This document shows, piece by piece, positions 5,615-9,898 of a DNA stretch of 9,898 nucleotides (the stretch's first letter is position 1; each line of letters opens with the position of its first letter). The DNA is taken from positions 1 through 9,898 of the forward strand of contig JAILPG010000338.1 of the NCBI GenBank assembly GCA_024699595.1, in the 5' to 3' direction. A model generated the notes under the pieces. That model did no database searches. It was not told where the DNA came from and saw only the letters and a list, made by a program, of their open reading frames with translations. The stretch comes from Lachnospiraceae bacterium. GTDB lineage: Bacteria; Bacillota_A; Clostridia; Lachnospirales; Lachnospiraceae. A program made the translations under genes and the position numbers.

Positions 5615-6556
5615 ATGCGCAACAGGACAGGAAGATATTTATTCTGCCTGTGCGTCATGATCCTTGCTGCATTATCCCTTTTCGGATGCTCCAAGAAAAA
5701 GGGTTCGGAAACGACCGTAACCTCCAAGGCATCCGGCGGCACAAGAGACAATACGCCGCTTGTGTTAGTGCCCTCTTTTACGGGGTCCGACCTTATAGGA
5801 AACGAATCGGTAAGCATCAACCTGTCAAACACGCAGGAAGGCTATATCGTCGTAACCTATCTCGGTGATATGGATAAGGTAAAAATGCAGCTGACCGGAA
5901 ACGGACAGGTAACCTATACCTACAATCTTGCAGGCGGAGAGAACGAAGTCATACCGCTTACGGCGGATGACGGGACCTACTCGATAACGGTATATGAAAA
6001 GGTTACATCGGATCAGTACGCTACAGTCTTTTCATCTGAATTTAATACAGTCATAAACAATAAATACGGTCCCTATCTGTATCCCAATCTTTATGTGGAC
6101 TTCAACACAAGTTCAAAGGTTGTGGCACAGGCCGCAGCACTCGCGGAAAGCGCCACCTGTGATCTGGATGTGGTAAACAGCGTATACGCTTACATGGTCG
6201 AAAACATAACCTATGACCACGACAAGGCAAACACCGTCGAGAGCGGATACATCCCCAAGGTGGATGAGATACTTGATAAAAAGACCGGAATCTGCTTTGA
6301 CTACGCCGCTGTAATGGCAGCAATGCTTAGGAGCCAGCGGATACCCACAAGGCTTGAGATCGGATATGCGGGCGATGCGTATCATGCATGGATAAGCGTA
6401 TACACGCAGGACACCGGATGGATAAACGGAATGATAGAGTTTGACGGAACCACCTGGTCCCTCATGGATCCCACCTTCGCCGCAAACACCACGGCGGGCG
6501 AGCTCAAGAAATTCATAGGCGACGGCAATAACTACTTCACGAAATACGTGTACTAA
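5615..6556 (+). CDS. Lipoprotein with transglutaminase-like domain
   Basis: The 313-residue protein starts with a lipoprotein signal: a short basic N-terminus, a hydrophobic core and the lipobox LFGC with Cys25, followed by a Ser/Lys-rich linker. It should be anchored to the outer face of the membrane. Residues 50-150 look beta-rich (Ig-like, by eye only). A transglutaminase-like fold occupies about 165-295. Its expected triad is visible: Cys227 in KTGICFDYAAVMAAMLRSQ, His257 in YHAWISVY and Asp285 in LMDPTF. Such domains act as cross-linkers, as cysteine proteases or as inactive binding folds, so the substrate cannot be called. ATG 5615 has AGGGAGAG at 5 nt spacing. It ends 60 nt before pilC on the same strand with no terminator between, so co-transcription with the pilus genes is likely. 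Confidence 0.85.
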   Translation: MRNRTGRYLFCLCVMILAALSLFGCSKKKGSETTVTSKASGGTRDNTPLVLVPSFTGSDLIGNESVSINLSNTQEGYIVVTYLGDMDKVKMQLTGNGQVTYTYNLAGGENEVIPLTADDGTYSITVYEKVTSDQYATVFSSEFNTVINNKYGPYLYPNLYVDFNTSSKVVAQAAALAESATCDLDVVNSVYAYMVENITYDHDKANTVESGYIPKVDEILDKKTGICFDYAAVMAAMLRSQRIPTRLEIGYAGDAYHAWISVYTQDTGWINGMIEFDGTTWSLMDPTFAANTTAGELKKFIGDGNNYFTKYVY

Positions 6557-6616
6557 GTGAAAAAAGCTGCGGAAGCAGAATACCATATAAGGCATATATA
6601 TTAAGGAGGAACTCAG

Positions 6617-7666
6617 ATGAGCAGAGCATCAAAACAGCTTTCCAACAAGGAGCTGGCACTATTCTTTGATCAGTTTGCAATGACTCTGGATGCAGGTCTC
6701 AATCATACAGACGGAATAAATATAATGATGGAGGACGCGGCAAGCGTCGAGGGAAAAAAGATCCTCGAGACGATGCTTGAGACACTCCACGAAGGAAAGC
6801 TCCTGTTTCAGGCCTTTGAGGCTCCCGGAGTCTTCCCCAAATATGCCCTCGACATGATAGAGATAGGCGAGCGCTCAGGTAAGCTTGATGAAGTGGCGCA
6901 TTCGCTCGCAGGCTATTATGAGCGTGAGGAAAACATCGCACAGGGCATAAAGAGTGCGGTCACCTACCCGCTGCTTATCATATTCATGATGTTCATCGTC
7001 ATCCTGGTGCTCGTTATAAAGGTGCTGCCTGTCTTTAACCAGGTGTTCAACCAGCTCGGCTCGGAGATGACCGGTTTTTCAAAAGGACTGTTAAATCTCG
7101 GAAACACGATCAGCAGATATTCTCTCATCTTCATGTTTGTACTGCTTTTGATCGTTGCTCTCTACATAGTCTTTTCAAAGACCGCACAGGGCAAGCTCCT
7201 CTTTAAGCGTTTTCTTGCAACCTTCCCTCTCACAAGAGGCTTCTATGAAAAAGTTGCTGCAGGAAGATTTGCAAGCTCAATGGCACTGACTCTGAACACC
7301 AACTTAGGTCCCGATGAGAGCCTTGCAATGGTGGAAAAATCCGTTGACAACGAAGCAGTGGAAAAAAAGATCGGCCAATGCCGCGAAATGATAAGACAGG
7401 GTGCCTCCTTCCCCGATTCACTTGTGGAATCGAAGATCTTTAACAACCTCTATTCAAGGATGATCGCAGTCGGCGGCAAGTCCGGTGCGATAGACAAGGC
7501 ACTTGAAAAGATATCAAGAAACTATGAGATAGAGATAGATGACAAGATAAGCAACATCATAGCGATCATTGAGCCCACTTTAGTCATCGTTTTCTCCGTA
7601 ATAGTATGTCTGATACTGCTGTCGGTAATGATGCCGCTAATGAGCATAATGTCAAGCATAGGATAA
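6617..7666 (+). CDS. pilC: Type IV pilus/type II secretion inner-membrane platform protein (PilC/GspF family)
   Basis: PilC/GspF proteins form the membrane platform that couples the cytoplasmic assembly ATPase to the growing pilus or pseudopilus. The 349-residue product has the duplicated T2SF domain. Repeat one covers about 10-140 with the signature EIGERSGKLDEVAHSLAGYY; repeat two covers about 215-342 with the matching AVGGKSGAIDKALEKISRNY. Three membrane helices lie at about 118-137, 169-187 and 316-342, the usual topology. It is somewhat shorter than the roughly 400-residue Gram-negative proteins, lacking much of the N-terminal extension, as is common in clostridia. ATG 6617 is preceded by AAGGAGGA. 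It heads a group of small membrane proteins and a PilT-like ATPase. No pilB/gspE ATPase is seen ahead of it, so that gene probably lies beyond the right edge. Confidence 0.93.
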   Translation: MSRASKQLSNKELALFFDQFAMTLDAGLNHTDGINIMMEDAASVEGKKILETMLETLHEGKLLFQAFEAPGVFPKYALDMIEIGERSGKLDEVAHSLAGYYEREENIAQGIKSAVTYPLLIIFMMFIVILVLVIKVLPVFNQVFNQLGSEMTGFSKGLLNLGNTISRYSLIFMFVLLLIVALYIVFSKTAQGKLLFKRFLATFPLTRGFYEKVAAGRFASSMALTLNTNLGPDESLAMVEKSVDNEAVEKKIGQCREMIRQGASFPDSLVESKIFNNLYSRMIAVGGKSGAIDKALEKISRNYEIEIDDKISNIIAIIEPTLVIVFSVIVCLILLSVMMPLMSIMSSIG

Positions 7667-7745
7667 CGCAGACTATCGATCCTGCATAAAAAAACAGAAG
7701 CGTGCTTACAAACGGGTTTTTGGCCCACAGAAATAAAATGATCCC

Positions 7746-8081
7746 ATGAACAGATTCAGTAAACCTAACATCACAAAAAGAATATTTACCTCCACAAACC
7801 TATCGATCATGATCTTTGTACTGATCATCGGTCTGTTTGTGGCGGGCGTAAACATGATCTCCCACAGCTCAATGAGCAATGAGAGAGCCATGCTCGAGAA
7901 CGCGATCAACAAGGACATAGTCCACTGCTATGCCATCGAGGGCATATATCCGCCTTCACTCGGCTATATAGAAGACCATTACGGACTGACCTATGATCAC
8001 AAAAAATACCTGATAAGCTATGAATCCATAGGCTCAAACATCATGCCTACGGTGGTGATCGTGGAAAGGAAGACCCAATGA
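7746..8081 (+). CDS. Small single-helix membrane protein of the pilus locus
   Basis: The 111-residue protein has a basic N-terminus (SKPNITKR) and one hydrophobic helix at about 19-37. An external domain of about 70 residues follows, containing AIEGIYPPSLGYIEDHYGL and ending PTVVIVERKT. The pattern of helix plus small domain with a proline-containing 'EGxYPPSL' stretch recalls pseudopilin C-terminal regions, in which this motif follows the helical stalk. However, there is no prepilin peptidase motif (G then E at +5) at the N-terminus. ATG 7746 is fixed by an in-frame stop 12 nt upstream, yet no clear Shine-Dalgarno precedes it. Its TGA overlaps the next start by 4 nt (ATGA), indicating coupling. 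It is probably an accessory or minor component of the pilus machine; function unknown. Confidence 0.75.
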   Translation: MNRFSKPNITKRIFTSTNLSIMIFVLIIGLFVAGVNMISHSSMSNERAMLENAINKDIVHCYAIEGIYPPSLGYIEDHYGLTYDHKKYLISYESIGSNIMPTVVIVERKTQ

Positions 8082-8569
8082 GCTTTGGAAAGCGTGACAG
8101 ATCCATAGTGGATGTTTTATTCATACTGGCATTGTTTGCAGTATTTATGCTGTGCTCAATGTTCATCGTCCTCTTCGGTGCCAAGATCTACAAAAGAGTG
8201 GTTGCCGACTCGGACGTTAATTTCAGTGCGAGGACCACTCAGGCCTATATCACCGAAAAGGTGCGCAGCCATGATCATGACGGCGGTATCGAGGTCATCT
8301 ACGATGACGGCGGGCCGGTGCTCAAGCTTAACGAAAGCTACGACGGTACGGTCTACTGTACCTACTTATATGAAGACGACGGTTACATCAAGGAGATAAC
8401 CTCCTCCGAGGAATATGACCCTGCTTACCACATGGGCCAGAAGATCCTTGCAGTAAAGAGCTTTGATGTGGACATGATAAGCCCGTCGCTTCTCAAGTTC
8501 TATATTACCGATACATTCGACGAGGACTACGTATTTTACTCGGCGGTTAATTCGGGAGGACCCTATTAA
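8078..8569 (+). CDS. Single-helix membrane protein of the pilus locus, DUF4860-like
   Basis: The 163-residue product starts MSFGKRDRSIVDVLFILALF, with one membrane helix at about 10-34. An extracytoplasmic domain follows with NFSARTTQAYITEKVRS, a short acidic-glycine stretch and a beta-rich C-terminus (GTVYCTYLYEDDGYIKEI). The layout and the ARTxxxYITEKVR motif match, from memory, the clostridial DUF4860 family found in type IV pilus clusters; this should be checked. GspI/GspJ-like minor pseudopilins have a comparable helix-plus-beta build, but no prepilin peptidase site is visible. The start ATG overlaps the upstream stop (ATGA), with AAGGAAG upstream. The following gene begins directly after its TAA. 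Confidence 0.8.
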   Translation: MSFGKRDRSIVDVLFILALFAVFMLCSMFIVLFGAKIYKRVVADSDVNFSARTTQAYITEKVRSHDHDGGIEVIYDDGGPVLKLNESYDGTVYCTYLYEDDGYIKEITSSEEYDPAYHMGQKILAVKSFDVDMISPSLLKFYITDTFDEDYVFYSAVNSGGPY

Positions 8570-9019
8570 ATGAAAAGAAGAACATCCGGAACCTCTCTGT
8601 TTTTAATGGAGCTAATAATCTCAATAATGTTCTTTTCGGTTGCATGCGCAGTCTGTGTGCAGAGCTTTGTTACCTCAAAGATCCTTGACGATCGGACGAG
8701 AGAGCTAAACGCCTCCGTCAACATCGCCCAGGGGCTTTGCGATGCAATGCGCGGGACCGACGGCTCCATCTACGGCATCACCGCAGTCTACAGGGGAGCA
8801 GTGATCGGTGAGGATGATTCGTACTTCCAGCTGTATTTTGACAAGCATTTTAAGTCCGTAGGACCCATGGATCAGAGTGCCGTTTACGTCTGCGATGTAT
8901 CGCTTGAAGATGAACCGGGCTCTTCGATAGAAAAAATGAATGTGGTCATCACGGATCTTAAGGAATTCAAGGAGATATACTCGCTCAGTGCGACCAAATA
9001 TCTCCCCGATGCATATTAG
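8570..9019 (+). CDS. Type IV prepilin-like protein with unusual cleavage site
   Basis: The 149-residue protein starts MKRRTSGTSLFLMELIISIM. A short basic leader is followed by a hydrophobic helix up to about residue 33 with Glu14 near its start, which is the build of a class-III-signal type IV prepilin or minor pseudopilin. For Glu to be at +5, cleavage would fall between Ser9 and Leu10, so -1 is Ser instead of the normal Gly; Gly7 lies two residues too early. The C-terminal domain has about 115 residues with AQGLCDAMRGTDGSIYG and two Cys (59 and 108). It follows the previous gene with no gap (TAAATG), with GGGAGG 10 nt upstream. It is probably a minor pilin (GspI/PilV-like position), but may be a non-processed accessory protein. 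Confidence 0.78.
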   Translation: MKRRTSGTSLFLMELIISIMFFSVACAVCVQSFVTSKILDDRTRELNASVNIAQGLCDAMRGTDGSIYGITAVYRGAVIGEDDSYFQLYFDKHFKSVGPMDQSAVYVCDVSLEDEPGSSIEKMNVVITDLKEFKEIYSLSATKYLPDAY

Positions 9020-9049
9020 GAAAACGCTGAGAGATCAACGTTTTCTCAG
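9020..9049 (+). promoter_or_regulatory. Two mutually exclusive hairpins in the intergenic RNA
   Basis: Directly behind the prepilin-like gene, GAAAACG (9020-9026) pairs perfectly with CGTTTTC (9039-9045). Immediately inside, CTGAGA (9027-9032) pairs perfectly with TCTCAG (9044-9049). The right arms overlap at 9044-9045, so mainly one fold can form at a time. There is no long U-run, so this is not a classical terminator. It may mark an mRNA processing or stability site that sets different levels for the flanking pilus genes; that role is inferred. Confidence 0.45.
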
Positions 9050-9096
9050 ATGCATCCTGCGTTTCCGGAAATAGATTATTTACAGGAGACTTTACA

Positions 9097-9603
9097 ATGA
9101 AAAAAGTAACAGGCGGAATGAACGTCGGTACTTCATCCGTACTCTCTGCTTTCGTAATACTGTGCCTGGTGACCTTCGCAGGTCTTTCCTTTCTAAGCGC
9201 CAACACTGACAATCTGCTAAGCAGACAGTCAGCCGCAAAGACAAAGGAATACTACAACACCTGCGCAGATGCCGACACGCGCCTTGCCGAGCTTGAAAAG
9301 GATCTTAAAGATATCGCAAAGGAAAGCTCCGACGAATCGGATTATTTCAAAAAAATATCCGACAGATATTCATCCGACAAGTTCTATGAATACTCGGAAG
9401 AAGATGATGAAAAAACGATAAGCTACATACTGTCCGTTAACGAAAGACAGAATCTGCATGTAAAGATAAAGCTCAACTATCCCGGATTAGGGAATTATTC
9501 GGTGTTTGACGTGGACACCTACAGGGTTGAGGCAAATCCCGACTGGAAGGATACCTCAGATGACGGAACAGGAAACGGAAGCGGCTTAATGACATTTGAC
9601 TGA
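9097..9603 (+). CDS. Single-helix membrane protein of the pilus locus, function unknown
   Basis: The 168-residue protein opens with MKKVTGGMNVGTSSVLSAFV and has one membrane helix at about 14-35. A charged segment of about 42-90 (EYYNTCADADTRLAELEKDL and on) is likely helical or coiled coil. An acidic patch (YEYSEEDDEK), a beta-rich part and a Gly/Ser/Asp-rich tail ending GLMTFD follow. I see no prepilin peptidase motif with Glu at +5. ATG 9097 has AGGAGA at 7 nt spacing. It lies 77 nt after the prepilin-like gene and 26 nt before the PilT-like gene, so it belongs to the same operon. Similar small proteins accompany clostridial pilus clusters in my recollection; no function can be given. Confidence 0.78.
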   Translation: MKKVTGGMNVGTSSVLSAFVILCLVTFAGLSFLSANTDNLLSRQSAAKTKEYYNTCADADTRLAELEKDLKDIAKESSDESDYFKKISDRYSSDKFYEYSEEDDEKTISYILSVNERQNLHVKIKLNYPGLGNYSVFDVDTYRVEANPDWKDTSDDGTGNGSGLMTFD

Positions 9604-9629
9604 TGAGAAAAGCATGATAGGAGAAGGAT

Positions 9630-9898
9630 ATGTCAGTAGTTGATATTTTATCAAGAGTAACACTTGAAGGAAAGGCATCGGACATCTTTATCGTTGCAGG
9701 ACGTCCGCTTACCTACAGAGCAAACGGAAGAATGGAGCAGGATGACGAAACCAAGCTCATGCCTGCACAGTGTGCCGAATACATCACCGCGATCTATGAG
9801 CTTGCAGGCGGCAGGACCATGGATAAGCTCACGGAAACCGGAGATGACGATTTTTCCTTTGCTCTTAAGGGCGTTGCCAGATACAGAGTCTCGGCTTA
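9630..9898 (+). CDS. pilT: PilT-like type IV pilus ATPase, cut by the right edge
   Basis: PilT is the hexameric cytoplasmic ATPase that disassembles type IV pili and drives retraction and twitching. Only the first 89 residues are present. They show the typical N-terminal domain: ILSRVTLEGKASDIFIVAGR, matching the family pattern K-A-S-D-(I/L)-H/F-(L)-x-x-G, then RANGRMEQ, the segment around MPAQCAEYI, and DDDFSFALKGVARYRVSA, matching the E-x-D-x-(D)F-S...R-(F/Y)-R-V pattern. Walker A and B and the His and Asp boxes lie beyond the window. The His normally found in ASDIH is Phe here. ATG 9630 follows AGGAGAAGGA. A PilB/GspE-type ATPase shares parts of this region, so the exact subfamily is less certain than the family. 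Confidence 0.85.
   Translation, partial: MSVVDILSRVTLEGKASDIFIVAGRPLTYRANGRMEQDDETKLMPAQCAEYITAIYELAGGRTMDKLTETGDDDFSFALKGVARYRVSA

Noticed and set aside
6113..6595. Minus-strand frame of 160 codons
   Set aside because: Antisense to the transglutaminase-like gene, with Cys/Val/Tyr-rich composition typical of shadow frames.
6557..6616. Terminator between the lipoprotein gene and pilC
   Set aside because: Only a 4-bp CTGC/GCAG stem without a U-run.
7738..7749. Three-codon upstream frame (ATG ATC CCA TGA) overlapping the 7746 start
   Set aside because: It has no ribosome binding site of its own and can easily arise by chance.

Overview
The window looks like chromosomal DNA of a Gram-positive clostridium, most likely a member of the Lachnospiraceae. 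This placement is inferred from four things: Firmicutes-type S12 with the low-G+C extension before its PQKRGVC motif, strong AGGAGG ribosome binding sites, moderate G+C content, and a Clostridia-style type IV pilus locus. No mobile element, tRNA, rRNA or CRISPR array was seen.

Region 1 (about 1-2765, minus strand) is the streptomycin (str) operon, read rpsL, rpsG, fusA, with fusA running off the left edge. A near-consensus sigma-A promoter sits directly before rpsL, and its leader of about 105 nt can fold in alternative ways. A 183-nt gap between rpsL and rpsG holds a perfect hairpin. rpsG starts with GTG and fusA with TTG.

Region 2 (about 2791-3491, minus strand) is a single gene for a small exported or membrane protein with an EEVPLAP motif. 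It has its own strong terminator and a plausible promoter. The gap behind it carries two different short tandem repeats. A divergent, AT-rich intergenic region separates it from the plus-strand genes.

Region 3 (about 3595-5500, plus strand) is a tightly packed three-gene unit: a two-helix membrane protein with a degenerate GGDEF domain (GGNEF), an ECF-type sigma factor, and a single-pass membrane protein in the position of an anti-sigma factor. The genes are separated by 1 nt and then overlap by 1 nt, so coupled translation is likely. Behind the third gene lies an out-of-frame, diverged copy of its own C-terminal coding end.

Region 4 (5615-9898, plus strand) starts with a lipoprotein that has a transglutaminase-like Cys/His/Asp triad. 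It continues with a type IV pilus or type II secretion-like locus: a PilC/GspF inner-membrane platform protein, four small proteins each with one N-terminal membrane helix (one resembling a prepilin with an unusual cleavage site), and the start of a PilT-like ATPase. The layout suggests envelope signalling (region 3) placed next to pilus assembly (region 4). A regulatory link between the two is an inference from adjacency only.
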